The translations under genes and the position numbers were made by a program. Positions 21,701-34,496 of a stretch of DNA of 64,000 bases are shown here, piece after piece. The number at the start of each line of letters is the position of its first letter. The first letter of the stretch is position 1. The stretch is from Ustilaginoidea virens (Eukaryota > Ascomycota > Sordariomycetes > Hypocreales > Clavicipitaceae), in assembly GCF_000687475.1 (NCBI RefSeq), contig NC_057317.1, positions 1,488,001-1,552,000 on the forward strand. Reading direction: 5' to 3'. The notes under the pieces are model-generated. The model did not search any database, had not been told where the DNA came from, and saw only the letters and a list, made by a program, of their open reading frames with translations.

Positions 21701-24700
21701 ACCCTATTCCCAACCTTTGTTCGGGCTGGAGGGGATCAAATTCTCTCGTGTCTCTTGGGTTAAAACCCAGGGACAAAGGACAAAGCATGCAAGGGTGGGA
21801 CCCCAGGCCAAGCCCACCCCGTAGTAAGGGAAGGAACTAAATACCTACCTACCTGGACCTACCTTCCCTACGGGTTATTCGCTTTGACCGTCTGGTACAT
21901 AGCTGTCTGGTAATCGAGCCAGGCGACTGGGTCAACTGCAATGGACGCTCTCTCCAATGGGGTCATCTTGCGTTGGGACTTGTGTCCTGCAGTACGGAGT
22001 ACAACAAAAGGCCCTAATTGACTAAGACTTATGTCAGATTTGCCTTGCCGCAAAAAGCCACTAATGCAAAAGCATTGCATGCAGCCAAACCAGACGCAAT
22101 GCACCCAAACAAAGGGCGCCGTTCTAGCTACCCTCGAGGACTGGAGGACTGGAGGGCTGGAGGTGCCGTGTCGCCATTTGTCTGCTACAATGAATTAATT
22201 GGCCATCCGTTGAACTTGCTGGAAAACGACGAGGTGGAGGGGGAATTGATAGAATCAAGGTAGGATATTGGAATAATGCAGCACAATATGAGCGAGATAA
22301 GACCTGGTTCTCGCACAGCAAAAATCCGGGGTAGCCAACATGAGCTGGGAACCTCGCACTCCATCCGCCTTCCCGAGGCACCACCGAGGCACCAGACCAT
22401 GTCCCGAAAAAGCACACGCGCAACGTAGAATTTCGATGCAGGCGCCGTCCTTGCTGCGAGCATAGCATCGCTCTCATGGTCGCAACCAGCTGACAGGCGT
22501 CGCGAAGCCCGGATAACCGTGCGCTTTAGTCTGGTGTTAGGTGATCAAGACTGCAGCGATGTTCCATGCTGCCTTTTGCGCCAGCTAGCCTAGCCACTTT
22601 TGGCAACCCAGTTCGATGGATTCCCAAGTGCTCGGGCCGGCACGAGGACCGCCCACCGCCCACCGCCCACTGCCGATTCTGACTCACTCACAACTCCCAT
22701 GTCCGTACGGAGTACATGTACCGAGTCTTGACGGGTTGGCTGGGCCTCCACTGCGCTTGGCCAGTTGGTGAGCGACTTGCCTTGCCTCCTGGTGCCCTCA
22801 ACTCGTGCTCCTTGTCGCGATTTCTTTCCATCCTGAACGTTGTCGACTCACTCTCAACCGTTTGCCGACTTCATCTTTCGGACCTCCTCCCAGCGGCACC
22901 ATGGCATGGCCGAATGAATCTCTACCTTTCACTCTCGACAGACGACTCACATGCCCCTCGTGCCGGCTCGGCTACCTGTCAACCGCTCGAGCCCTCGTTT
23001 CACTGCACCGAGTGTCAAGATTCTGCCTCTCCAACTTGCTCATGGCGCCAAGAAACCATTGATTAGATGCTCCATCCAGCTGGACGACGGGCGGCTCTCT
23101 TCCGTGCTGCCCATGTACAACCTGGCCGTGCACCACAAGCCTCGAGGAGATAAACGCCGCTTGGACTCCTGAAACTCGAGCGATGCACCCCACCATCGAA
23201 GAAAAACATGAACAAGATTGCGCTTCCCCATCGACTTGCAGATGAAAAGGATAGCCTTTGATCAAGAAACCAATACTGTTTTACCGCCTGCGCGAATGCT
23301 GTATGCTGCCGAATCCGAATCGCATCCTGCCGCGCCAACATCAGTTGCACGTGTCAATATATATGTTTTGAAAACCTGCAGAGCTGGAGTGCGAGAGTCT
23401 GAAACATACTGCAGACTGAACTCGGCACGCGTTTCAAAATGAATCATGAGTGCTGACCATCCCCCCCCATGGCAATGTAATAAATCGTATACTAATTTCA
23501 CTACTAGTGTCTACCGGCCTGCGGAGTAATCTCAAGATGTTGTATCGGGGTTTCGAACAGTCTTGACAGGTAGCCCCCCATCCTGGGAAATGCGCCATCC
23601 CGGCATCTAGTCCTAGCGAGAGCCCTGGCATCCGTTCTGTCCTGGTGGTGTCCCGGAATAGTTCTGCGCTTAAATGCCCATGTAGAGAGACAAGGATCGT
23701 GCGCGAACGGAGCAGGATGTGTGCTGAATTGAACAGCCAGAGAGAGCTGCGTCTCGCGGTCCGCTTGAAATAAATATCCCCTCGAAAGTCTAGTAAAAGA
23801 TGCTTCTTGTGCGAGTTGTCGACTCAACCGACTATTTGCAGAATTTGCAGAGAAGGATTCGAAAATCGTTATACCCAGGCTCCAAGATTCTGCACCTTGG
23901 GACATGTAGAAGAACGGCCTGGCCTCGTGGCCAAAGCCAAGGTTATTTTGTTTGCAGAATCGAGGTGGCCGCGCGATAAATAGTATGACGGGAAGCCCAT
24001 TTTTTCAGGCTCACTAGAAACTGCCTCACCCAGGATGTATTGACGTCCTGCGCCGGCCACGAGCTATTCCTGTCTCCTCCGCTGTAGTTTTATGCCGGGC
24101 GACGTTTGCGGTACTCCGTACTGACATGCGTTGGTGTGTAAGCCTCAAGCCCTGTTGTCGCTGGTTCGTGCCTGCCTCTGCTGCCTGCCTCTGCTGCCTG
24201 CCTCTGCTGCCTGCCTCTACCCCAAGTGTCTACACGTGCTGCAGGTTTCCATGATGCTCAACTTTTGCGTCGCAAAACAGTACTTGCGCTGCAAAATGCC
24301 ACCAGTACTAGTACTACGTTTTCATAGTAGAATAAAGGGCAAAAAAAAAAAAAAAAAAGAACCTCTCTAGTATCCGCCGCTTCATTTTTTGTTGGTACGG
24401 TCGTCTCAGAAAACCGCGCGACTGGTGCTGAAATCAGGTACCGGGTGCTACCGTACCGCTGTACCTCGAAGAAGAGACCCGACTCTGTCTCACCCATTCC
24501 GCCCCTCCTTTCACAAGCAACAAGTGCCTCAGTCTTTGTTGAGTTTTTTCCCTTCCCGTGCAGCCTGCCCATGGAAACATGACGTAGACGGATCGCGGAA
24601 AACTCTCTTGACGTATGTCCCCACGAATGGATGACTTACTGCATTCCCACCTGGACTGTGTCATTCTGTCAAATCGAATAATCCCATAGCGGAGCAAGAT

Positions 24701-26060
24701 CCAGTGTGTAGCGGGAAGGTCCTTCCTTTATCATTGAGAGCTTGCCGTATCTTTAACACGGATTACTGATTGGTGAATAGTTGCTCCTCGCATAAAGCCA
24801 CACCCCCTTCCCCTTCCCCCCACACCACCCCCCTTCCCCTTCTTTTGTCTCTCATCCCCCTCAATGCTCACCCCCCTCATCCACCTCATCCAGACCTTCT
24901 CGAATCGTCACCGACTCGCAGCCAACTTCTTCCTGATAGCTGACCCCCCGAGCGTCTCCTCCCAGCTTCCCCTTGGAGCCCCTTCAGCTTCGTCATCGGT
25001 CATCGAGCACTTGCTCCGTACATTGCCCCGCGTCACCCTCCTCTGCCTGCGAGCACCCGTCCCGTCTCGTTGCTCTGCGATACCTGCATAGTACACAAGC
25101 GACATGGGTCACCAACCCCTCTTGCCCCCCGTCCCCGTCGAGTTAGCCATCAATCATCAACGATGAAGACAACAGCCTCCAGTGGAGCCTGAGTCAGCCA
25201 GTGGCCAGTTGCTCCAGGGTCAGCAAGAAGCATCAGTCCGGAGTACCAAGTGACGACTGTCCAGGAACCCGGCCAATCCCTGCCCTTATCCTTGAACACG
25301 GGCGACAAGGGGGGCTCTCTCCCACAACTTACAAGCTGAATGCGCATTAGCTGCGCGCCCAAGTGTCCAGGAACGTCTAAACCTCCAGAACGGAGTACCC
25401 AGTCACAGAGTCAAGCCGATCAAGACTCCTGAAGTCCTGTGCACCCGCTGCAGGCCCACCAATGTAGACAAATCTTGTTCCCCTTCCCTGGTCCCGGTAA
25501 GCCAAGCTCGCTGGTCTTCCACAGCTCCATACTCCGTACTAGTCGTGCCCCTAGCGCTGGACCTATGGACTTGCTTGAATCCGTTTTTGGGGAGAGCCCC
25601 CCTCTTCCCCAGGTCAAAGAGTCAAGGCTGAGAATGCAATCAGAACTGGAGGACATACAACCATTATTATATACCTCCAAGGAGTAATATCGGCCGCGAC
25701 GGACTAGATCTCGAGTACTTTATGCCCGCGCCTCCCCATCCTCATTCGGCGTTCAAACTCCAAATCTCAACCTGAATTGCTTGGTCCTCCTGTTGTATAC
25801 ATTGTATACATTGTATCAATGACAGCAACCCCCAACACCTGGCATTGCGTCGACTACCTTTGAGCTTCGCCGACATATATGTCATTGACCGACAAGGCTA
25901 TGTCTCTCGTGCCTTTGTTTGTGAATAAGAGTCTCGTTTGCTTCGCCTAACTGTCACGGCGTTCTCAACCCGGACTGTTTCGGGGCGGCGGCCTCCTGAC
26001 ATCTATCTTCCCTTGATCGACTGCATGTCTTAGGCAAACTGCCATCAGGGTCTGATTGCA
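18771..26060. other. 7.3-kb gene-free interval
   Basis: No convincing gene, tRNA or transposon is found. ORFs are all at or below about 145 codons, overlap on both strands and lack family motifs. Contents include (TA)n at 18980-18999, a T run at 21145-21171, an A run at 24341-24358, a 13-bp repeat at 24170-24219 and at least five TACGGAGTA-type motifs (19567, 21992, 22704, 24111, 25530). Promoters of the FolB gene (left) and the receptor gene (right) must lie at the ends. Confidence 0.6.
24170..24219. repeat. Thirteen-bp tandem repeat (CCTGCCTCTGCTG)n
   Basis: Nearly four copies in tandem inside the long gene-free interval. Confidence 0.88.
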
Positions 26061-27778
26061 ATGGTGAACCTTACGGGCGTCAATCTTTGCCCACCGCCGT
26101 TTGCGGACTCTAATTTATTTTCTCACAGCAAAGGATGTATGAAAGTCCCGTGTCAAGCACCACAATCCTCGGCCTGATGCAATTGTCCTCAAAGCTGACG
26201 TGTGTTAGACGTTGATGGTCGATTATGTCAAACAATCACAGAGGACTTGAAATGTTGCCTGCCTTGTCCGTTGACCCGTTGGGTATATCCAGATAGCTTC
26301 GACACATTGACGCTGGCGGCGAACTGGGTGGCTACAGTTGGTTTGATAAGTTGCATTTATCTTCTTGCTTCCTGGGTGGTTTTGCCCGTGGAAAAGACCT
26401 GCAGACATTATCTCAGTGTATGTATGACTTTGAGTATCCTCTTGATAAGTGTAAGTGAATACCTGGCATGTGAACCAAATCGCCAAAGGTTCCTACTAAC
26501 TCGAAGCCCAGCTCGGTCTTGTTGTTCCCTTGGCTGCTCAGCCCGAGCAATGCTACGACACAATCACTCCCAACAGCATGTCAAGTAGCCGTGTCTGCGG
26601 CGCATCAGGAACCTTTCTGATGCTGGGGGGTTGGTCCGTTGTCGTCTGGGCATTCCTTCGATCACTGTCACTGCATCTACAGATTTGTTGGCAGGTGCTC
26701 GTGGGAAGGAGCTTCATGTTTTTTGCCCATGCTGCTGGTTGGGGTATTCCCTTGATCGACCTGTGCCTGAGTCTTGTATTCAGCGGTGTCTCGTTTCGAT
26801 TCGGACCAACGTGTCACATCAACCACAAAAACAGCCTCGCAGTTTTCTGGATTCCCCTAAGCATCTTTGCGGGAGCGACCGTCATTATAACCTTTGCAAC
26901 GTTTGGATATTGTGTCAAGGTTTACATACTATCGTTAAAGGACACCTCAGCCTCGACTGAGGCTTCAAGCCTGCCGACTTATACGAACAGCTTACGGACA
27001 GTCACGCCGCGCCAGGCTTACCGTCGTGTGAAACGTGTCATTGCCTTGCAGTGGCGCGGCATCGCCATCGTCTTGATTATTATTTGTGACGTCATCTTCT
27101 TCACGTTTATCTTTGTGTTTCAGGACAACCTCGTGCAAGCAGTCAAATCGGATCCGAAGCTCACCGAGAAATGGGTCATGTGTCTCATCGGTTCAGCAGG
27201 GGACAAGAATGCATGCCTGGAATATGTAGGCCATGTTGTCGTTAACGAAGCCACCGTTTCTAGTGTACTTTTCTTGCTCGCGGTTCGTTTGGCCTCCCAT
27301 CTTTGTCTTTTCGGCCATGCCTGCAAGCATATCCGTGCAGAGCTGAAGTCATGATGATTACTAACACTGGGCTTGTACGCAGTTGAACGGTTTGTTCGCT
27401 AGTTTTCTACTAGGTCGCCTTTCGATGGCGGTCACTTGGGTTGAGCTCTTCAAATCGTTGCTGATGGGCGGTGCAAAGCAAAAAGAATTTGTTTCAGTAG
27501 ATGCTCGCCAGGACCTCAAAAACGATCCGTGGCATTCACGTTCTTACGAAATGATTTCCAAGGATTCTGGCGCTGCGGTAAAATCAACCTCTCCGGTGAA
27601 ATCACCTTCGCCATGTCGATATACCCCCGACTACTCGAGGCAGACATCACCATATCATGCTCCAGCGAGTTCTTTCTCTAGTCCCCGGTCGCCACAGCAA
27701 ACCCCGGGGATTTGGCAAGGGACTCCTGCTGGGCCTGATTGTGAAAAGATGAACCCCCTTGGTATGAATAAGATCTGA
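26061..27778 (+). CDS. Seven-transmembrane receptor-like protein (fungal Frizzled-like GPCR family)
   Basis: Four exons: 26061-26136, 26209-26450, 26512-27282 and 27383-27778, giving 494 aa. Introns are GTATGA..TAG (72 nt), GTAAGT..CAG (61 nt, branch site TACTAAC at 26494) and GTTCGT..CAG (100 nt). The short extracellular head holds Cys pairs (LKCCLPCPLTRWVYPDSF). Seven hydrophobic segments follow, for example WVATVGLISCIYLLASWVVL, YLSVCMTLSILLISLGLVV, FLMLGGWSVVVWAFL, IPLSIFAGATVIITFATFGY, IAIVLIIICDVIFFTFIFVF and VLFLLALNGLFASFLLGRL. HINHKNSLAVFW, before TM5, is a family hallmark as I remember it. The cytosolic tail is rich in Ser and Pro (SPVKSPSPCRYTPDYS), a likely phosphorylation region. 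It probably signals at the plasma membrane; the ligand is unknown. The last donor, GTTCGT, is unusual but keeps TM7 and the frame. Confidence 0.8.
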
Positions 27779-28939
27779 AATCCTCTTTAGCTGAAGACAT
27801 TGCTACGATTTAATTTGTATCGTATGGTCTCCGGTGACACAAGAGAATATGAAACTCAGTTTACGATATATACGAGAGTACGGTGTAACACACTACAACC
27901 TCACGACGATACCGATCACATGCAAGATGCAAACCTTGCCCGTTTTACCCTGTTTTCCCACTAATTGATTGTAACTCATATAATATATTACATAGCACCA
28001 TTTGTGCTGGAAATAGACTTGGGTGTCAAAAATCACGGCATGCGCCGTGAGCAAAAACTGAAGATAATGCTCCTGTAAAAGTGGTTCCATATCGCCGCTT
28101 TTTGTCATTTGGGTTTCTGTTTGGCTCCTTGTTCAGGGGAGACGGACGGTCGGTCGGTCTGGAAAGCCAGGCGTCTGGGGTCTTTGCTCGGTTTCTTAAT
28201 TTTCTTCCATATTTCGGATGATGCGACTGTACAGAATACCCCAGAGTCCAGACTCTGTACCTACCTAGTGGGCCAATAGGCTATTGCTCGACTTGGGCGG
28301 AAGCTGATGGGATGGCCCGTGTGTGAAGTAGAATTGGAAATAAGGGAGTGACGATTACCACGGGCTGCGGCGGACAGTGCTAACTTTGAAAGTATCCTTT
28401 GCATGATTGAATGCATTGTGGTTACAAGATGCATGCGGCCATGCATGCGAGGCAATCAGTTTAGTCTTGGAACAGGCTATGATGAGCAATAGATTTTCGC
28501 ATAAACAGATGCCAACCTTTTACCTCCATCCTGAATTCTGGGAGGCTGTGCTCATAGCCAGCAGGTTGCACGATGTCGCTCAGCCGAGTGAGGCTTTTTG
28601 CCCTTTTCTTCCCTCCCCAGGTGGGTCACCTGACCCGAGGCATGTAATTCCGTACTCGGTACGGAGTACGGAGTATTCCGTACATGTATCGTACGATTTG
28701 ATCATCGTCGCCCACGAATCAACCTGCAACGCATTTCAATTTCCGACATCGTCCACCGTCTGCGACCCCTCGCTTAGCCACCAGGCCGGACTTTATTGCG
28801 ACATTTTGACCCGGCGTGCACCAACGCATACATGTCCTTTCTGCCTCATACTGCGTCCCACCTTGTTATGCCTCCTCCATGGACAGCGTAACGGGCAAGG
28901 ATCGTCGTCCCTTCCGCCCTGCTACGGTCGGAACCTGCC
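27779..28939. other. Intergenic between the receptor and CRT10-like genes
   Basis: No gene is supported. A cluster of TACGGAGTA-like motifs lies at about 28650-28685 (GTACTCGGTACGGAGTACGG and flanks), about 260 bp before the chosen CRT10 start. Confidence 0.6.
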
Positions 28940-31752
28940 ATGCACAAACTGCCACAGATCGGGTATGTGTGTCTTCTTGCACCTAATCGTGGATCCTCGA
29001 CCTCACACGCTAGCAGCAAACATCATGGGTTACATGAAAAGCTAATGCCTGTATGGTGTCACCAGTTCGGCCCTGAAGCGAGGCGCGCCATTGCCGACCG
29101 CGAACGCCTGTCGCTAGGCCTTCATCCCACTGGCATGGAATGGCCCGTGGTCTGGCCCACTTCAGATCCTGACGACGACGGCGACGATGATGATGATGCT
29201 TTTGGCGGTCAAACCCCTTCGGCTTCCATCTACAAGCTGGTTCCTTCTATGCAGCCGTACCGTAACAACCTGACAGCCTTGTCGCAAAAGTATAATGTTG
29301 GCATGAGACCCTTTCATGCTGGGTGCTGTTGTTCACCGCGACAATCGTATGGGCAGCTGACGAATTACATGACGCGATTATTAGTTGTATTTCGCTGCGT
29401 ATCGGTCGAGAATATTTGTCCATGTCCCCCGAAGTGTGCCCACACAGACAATACCTCGACACCCTCAGCTTCAACTCTATGCTCAACCGAGCTCTGTAGC
29501 CCGTCTCATCGGCGGGTACATTGACCGTAGATCCCCCCACTCGCTCAATCATCTTGTTGTCGGATTACTCGGGAAACGAGAAATCCTTGTCTCGTGTCAT
29601 GATGACGGGGACGTTGTCGCCTTCTACACGAAAGATATTGCCGAGTACATTTCACACGAATCCAGAGTACCCAACGTCGCGAAATGCAATCAGGCGTTGT
29701 CCCCGCCGTCCCCGCCGTCCCCGCCGTCCCCGCCACCGACCTCTGCATGCAATGCGCCGAAACCCTTCTTCCATGAGAATGTTGGCATTTCAGCTTGGGG
29801 CTTGGCAGTGCATCAGAGGTCTCGTCTCATCGCTGTCAGTTCGAATCGCTTCGAGGTAACTGTTTTCGCCCCTGCCTTGACAACCAAAGACTCCACGGGT
29901 CACCGCAATTGCGATTGCAACACTTGCTGCCGGGACGTGGAAGAACAAGTCCGACATCGCGCTCGCAATTGGCGGATCGTGGTGTCCTTGGGTTCTTTGG
30001 CGGACAATATACCCAATATCAGCTTCGTGGACGACAAGTATGGCTACGCGGAGAAAATCTGTGCTATTGACATCAAGGGGGCAATGTGGCTGGCCGACAT
30101 CTGGAAGCCGTCCCAAGCTGCCATCAGAATTGCGCCGTCGAACAGCCCTCTTCTGAAGAGCGAGGAATTCTGGCCAGCGTCCTCACGGTGAGTCCCTCGC
30201 AGAATCTTGACAGCAGCAAAACACGGCTTTTAACGATTTTCATGACAGTGGCTGGGGTATACTCGCGCTTGCGAACCATGAATTCCTCGCAGTCCGCTCC
30301 GAGGAGGAGCTTTTAGGGGCACCGCTCAAGGACCTGGAAGTGGTGCCCAAGCGTCAAGCTGGCCCGCACCCTATGGTGAGTGTGGCCAAGTATATTCGAG
30401 ACTTGCCCGAAAACCCTTGCACATTGCCTGGAATGGCTGCAGCCCCGAATCGACCAAACAATCCTGTGCCACATTTTGGGTTGGACACGGATGCTGCAGG
30501 AGGAGTTGCCTTCATGATCAACCAATCCAACGACGGCGATGACGATTTTGTCGATAACTCTCACTCGGAATTTGGTGACTGGGAGGAGCAATCCGAAGGA
30601 GCGACAGAAGAGGGCAACGAAGACGACGGCCTCGTAGATGTACCGGAAGGCGATGTTCTGGGGGGGCAAGACGATTTGGAAGTTGAAGAGCATGACGAAA
30701 GCGATGCAATGGTTCACCAAGGTGGCGGCGTCTCTTACCCCGTGGTTCTGGAAAACGATGAGCCTCTTCCGCTGGCGAATGAGGAAGGCGAGGCAGGATG
30801 GGCGGAATTGGCGGAATTGGCGGAATTGACAGAATTGACGACTCCAGTGGTTGAGCCGCCATCTTCTGGCTCCGCCCCTGACGAATCTCCCCTCGCTCAA
30901 GAGGTCCCGAGCCTGGCGCACCTCTTGATACACCTTTCCAAACCCCCAGGCGGATCTTCGCCACCCTCGGAAAGCTCGGCGCCTTTGCATGCATCGCTTA
31001 CACAATGTTTGAAGAAACTGCGGCCTCATTGTCCTCCTCCCTGTGTCGACATGGTCTACATGCCACACAGCGCACAGGTTCACGAACTACCAAGACAGAC
31101 TTTGCCCTTATTCCGCTTCCTGCGAAAACCCGGCGAAAGTAACGAAAACACGCAAGATTACGCATCTAGCCTCGGCAATGTCGCTGAACGCTATCACGTA
31201 CTCCGGATGTACGAGAAGGATCTGGAAATGAGAAGTCTGGACAAGAGGCATCAGAACGGACTGCCAGAGTTTGACATCCTGTGTCCCTACGCTCTAACAA
31301 TGGGGCTGTCGCCAGGTCGCACCGCGAGGCCGCATTTTCGGGCTACTAGTCGCCTCAGCATGGTGATTCACATCCCAGAGCTGTGCATTTTGGCGGTTGG
31401 ATCCCCAATCGGACGAGTGTTGATCCTGACGCCGACGCGTCTCGAAGCACCGGTGGAAAAACGGACGGGGGTTCTGCATCACGGACTCCGGATCGAGTGG
31501 ATTTTGCCGCGACAGTCAGATGAGGCAGTCTTTAGAGTGGAAGAACGGCCTCTACATGGAATGGCAGTGGGGCCTGTGCAGGAAGACGGGCCGATGGGAG
31601 ATGAAGCTGAAGATGATGCTGATGCTGCTGATGGGAGGGTACGGGTTGCGGTTCCGAGGAGATACAGGTTGATGCTGCATTACAGGAACCATGATGTCTT
31701 GACGTACGAAATCAGCAGGGAGGAGCAGTCGGGAAAGCTGTGCATCTTTTGA
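28940..31752 (+). CDS. CRT10: CRT10 family protein
   Basis: Exons 28940-29296, 29385-30187 and 30249-31752, giving 887 aa. Introns are 29297-29384 (GTTGGC..TAG) and 30188-30248 (GTGAGT..CAG). In yeast, Crt10 affects ribonucleotide reductase gene expression; the family has a WD40-like fold. Splicing joins NNLTALSQKYN to LYFAAYRSRIFVHVPRSV, the usual family opening. Repeat-like blocks include VVGLLGKREILVSCHDDGDV, WGILALANHEFLAVRSE and the C-terminal LSMVIHIPELCILAVGSPIG and YRLMLHYRNHDVLTYEI. A long acidic, disordered insert (about 455-620) contains AELAELAELTEL, encoded by a short tandem repeat, and an earlier linker carries PPSPPSPPSPPP. The start is the weakest point: the ATG at 28940 is in frame, but a further upstream intron or start cannot be excluded. 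Confidence 0.84.
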
Positions 31753-32985
31753 GGAGGTTGCTTCCACATCGGGGCGCGTGCCGGCCGGTTTACGGAAGTT
31801 TGGACTTTTGATGAAGACTAGCTGCTACCTAGTGCATGGACATCTGGGCAGAGAGATGGGGGGAAAAGAATGTCTTGGCTGGTTCGTCGTGAGCAAAAAA
31901 TAAAATAAAAATGAAATAAAAATAAAAGGTTCCGAGAAAACATCGGAATCAGCCCGCCGTCCCTGGATGGTTGATGGTACGACAATCATGTGATATGTGA
32001 AAAGACTTTCACCCGCGATGTGTATTATCTTCTGGAAGATCTTGAAGCCAAGGGCCAACCAGACACATGTTCAGGAAGGAGGGGGTGCTTGGCAGCTGCC
32101 TGCTCTTTCCGGCTTTGGGGCTTGGTTTCGTAAACTATGTACATAGCAATAGCAGCCCGTGGCGCTGATTGGTCGACGGCAACGGGCAGGAACGCACGCA
32201 TCACGGTTGCCGCCGGCGCAGTAAACGGCTTGCTGGGTCGACGCTGCGCCGCCAGCCCTGTCCGTCGGTGGCCTAGCTGATGTGCCGCGCGCAAACCACC
32301 TCATGTTCCTAGGACCATTCCCCCTGGGGAGGTTCATTTCAACCCGGGTTCAATCGGCAACCAAGGCAAACAAATGCAGCAAAATGCAGCAAAACGCAGG
32401 GCGGGCGACGACGCCCCGTATCCGCTCGCCGCGGTCCCGGTTCGTCCGGGGGGTTCGGTTCGTAAAGAGAAATGAGATTCAATTTGTTCCCTGCGGCCGA
32501 CCGTCCGCCGGTTCGGTGGGTACCTTGTACCTTGTACCTTGCACCTCGTCAGCCCCCCCCATGCCAATGGCGCTGAAACTGTGGCGACAAGGCAGGGCAA
32601 AGGGCAAGTCATATGCAAAAGCCGCGCGATTCAATGACCAAGGAGGGCCAGTAATGGATTCCGATGCCCGTTTGTCAGCGAGGTCGGGGATCGGGGGCGT
32701 GATTGGCTTGGGCTGTGCAGTAGGAAGTCGAGCCTCGAGGCTGTCCAATCACGGCGGGCGCGGCAGTGCTTATCAACAGCCCCGCATCTGCTGGCGATGA
32801 GATTTGGATCTGGCGTCCAAGTGGTGGGTTGGGGGCACGCCGTGGGGTGGGCAGCCCACAGGACAGGACGGGGCTTGCGTTCGAATGCGTCGTCGTGCCT
32901 GCCAGCTTGAGGTTGCTGACCATGTGGCAACGACCACAGACAGGGCTCTCACATGCCAGCTGGGAATCTCCTCTCTCTCTGTGTA

Positions 32986-32987
<2 letters not shown>

Positions 32988-33026
<39 letters not shown>
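32988..33026. repeat. Homopolymer, 39 T
   Basis: The longest uninterrupted homopolymer in the window. Confidence 0.95.
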
Positions 33027-33030
<4 letters not shown>

Positions 33031-33255
33031 ATCTTCCGTTATCTTTCTTTCCACTTTGACTCCTTCTTTTCTTTGTCCTTCTGTTCTTTCTTAATTTGGC
33101 CTATTTTCCGCTGCCCCCCCCCCCCCCTCCCCCCCGTCCCCTCTCCGATGCGGAGCGTACGTACTGTAGCTCTTGCCGTGAGCTCCGAGGCTTCTCCACA
33201 GGCCTTCTCCACACCATGTGGCGCTAATCCTGGACGCCCCCCGTTTCCGGCATCA

Positions 33256-33262
33256 AGATAAG
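33256..33262 (+). promoter_or_regulatory. GATA-type site (AGATAAG)
   Basis: This matches the HGATAR core bound by AreA/Nit2-type nitrogen regulators. It is 1.2 kb upstream of the ammonium-transporter start; a second site on the other strand is at 33723. The match is short, so the regulatory role is inferred from the neighbouring gene. Confidence 0.35.
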
Positions 33263-33425
33263 AAAACTTGTTGCAGCAATCCCAGATTCCACCCTCTGGC
33301 CTGGTCTCCATCGTATCTGGCATCTGGTACGTACACTGTACGGACTGTGGACTTGGAACAGCTTGCCAGCTTGCCAGCTTGCCAGGCTGCAAACTGCCTC
33401 TTCTCTTCTTTTTTGTCGTTGCGAG

Positions 33426-33472
33426 AAAAACCGAAAACCGAGGCAAAAACCGAGACAAAAACCGAGACAAAA
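33426..33472. repeat. Twelve-bp tandem repeat (ACCGAGACAAAA)
   Basis: About four imperfect copies upstream of the ammonium-transporter gene. Confidence 0.85.
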
Positions 33473-33722
33473 TCCCTAGCTGGGAAGTACCTCGACTCCT
33501 CTGTTCAGGCTGGGCGCCGCTCTGCCCCCCTTTCGTCTCTGTCATCAAGTCCAAAGCAAGAAGAGAGTAGCTGCCCTCTTGTTAGTGACAGACGAATCCG
33601 CTTCCAACAAAGACGATAATCAACCCTAAACTTGTCGTCTTCCCACAACCAGCATGCGAGGCTGTCAGCCACACACCCCACCTCGTCCAAGGGCCAGGGA
33701 TCTGCCGCCGACTCGGGACTCC

Positions 33723-33729
33723 CTTATCT
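33723..33729 (-). promoter_or_regulatory. GATA-type site (CTTATCT on plus strand)
   Basis: Second HGATAR match, about 770 bp before the ammonium-transporter ATG. A pair of such sites fits nitrogen-repressed transporter genes but is not proof. Confidence 0.35.
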
Positions 33730-34496
33730 GAGCAATACATTTCTGGCCCAAGCCCTTGAAGGCATGGGCATGTATACCGCATCGTGGAGGAAACCGCCGG
33801 TTTCTTTTCTGTTTCTGGGACACACGACCGCCCGCCCCCTCTGTGGTTCCTGACGGGCGAATAATAAGCGAAGCACGTCGCCTTGGTCTGACGCCTCAGA
33901 GGGGGGCTGGCTATCAAGAAGCGAGTAATTGCCGTCGCTTGGGGCCATATTATTGCATCTTTGCCGCCATGGAGAAAAGCCACAGGCAGACAATGCGCTG
34001 CTGTGAAATCGTCACCAACCCGACCAAACCGACCAAACCGACCAAACCGGGGCCCCCCCCTGGCATCCGGAGCTGGAGCTGCCTTACTGTCTGTCATCTG
34101 TGTCATCTTCTCCAGCTGGTCGGTCACTCGCTTCCCGTAAGCAGCATGGTTGCCCTTGGTTTACGGAGTACATAAATAGAAATTTGCCAGTCGCTCTTTT
34201 CAACCCTCGTCGTCTGCTATCCAGCTTCCTCGCCTTCTTGACCCCCCCCCCCCCTTTTTTTTTTTTTTTCTTAATCCTTCTTCAATCCGGGGTTTGCCTC
34301 GCACCTCACCCGCGCGATATATCTTGTCAATCGTGCACCTTGACGACTTGCGCCTCTCTTCGTCGGCGAAAGCTACCGTTTACGAGACCTCCCCTGGTCC
34401 CTTGTCGGAAAAAGGGACGTTCCCTCCCGCCTCGGTTGCGCCCACAACAACATCTTTTCAGACATCGAGGCTTCTCTTGTTTCCGCCGTTGCCAGC

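Larger units (their letters stand above)
31753..34496. other. Intergenic, ammonium-transporter upstream region
   Basis: No gene is supported in 2.7 kb. Contents: a 39-nt T run (32988-33026), a C-rich run (33114-33136), an ACCGAGACAAAA repeat (33426-33472), a GCTTGCCA repeat (33359-33385), (ACCAAACCG)n at 34022-34050, and C-then-T pyrimidine tracts at 34241-34271 shortly before the transporter start. Confidence 0.65.

Noticed and set aside
22716..23066. Possible small gene near an ACCATGGC start context
   Set aside because: Short ORF with no family resemblance and no clear splice partners; not enough support.
30313..31083. 256-codon minus-strand ORF
   Set aside because: Antisense to the CRT10-like last exon; no recognisable protein.
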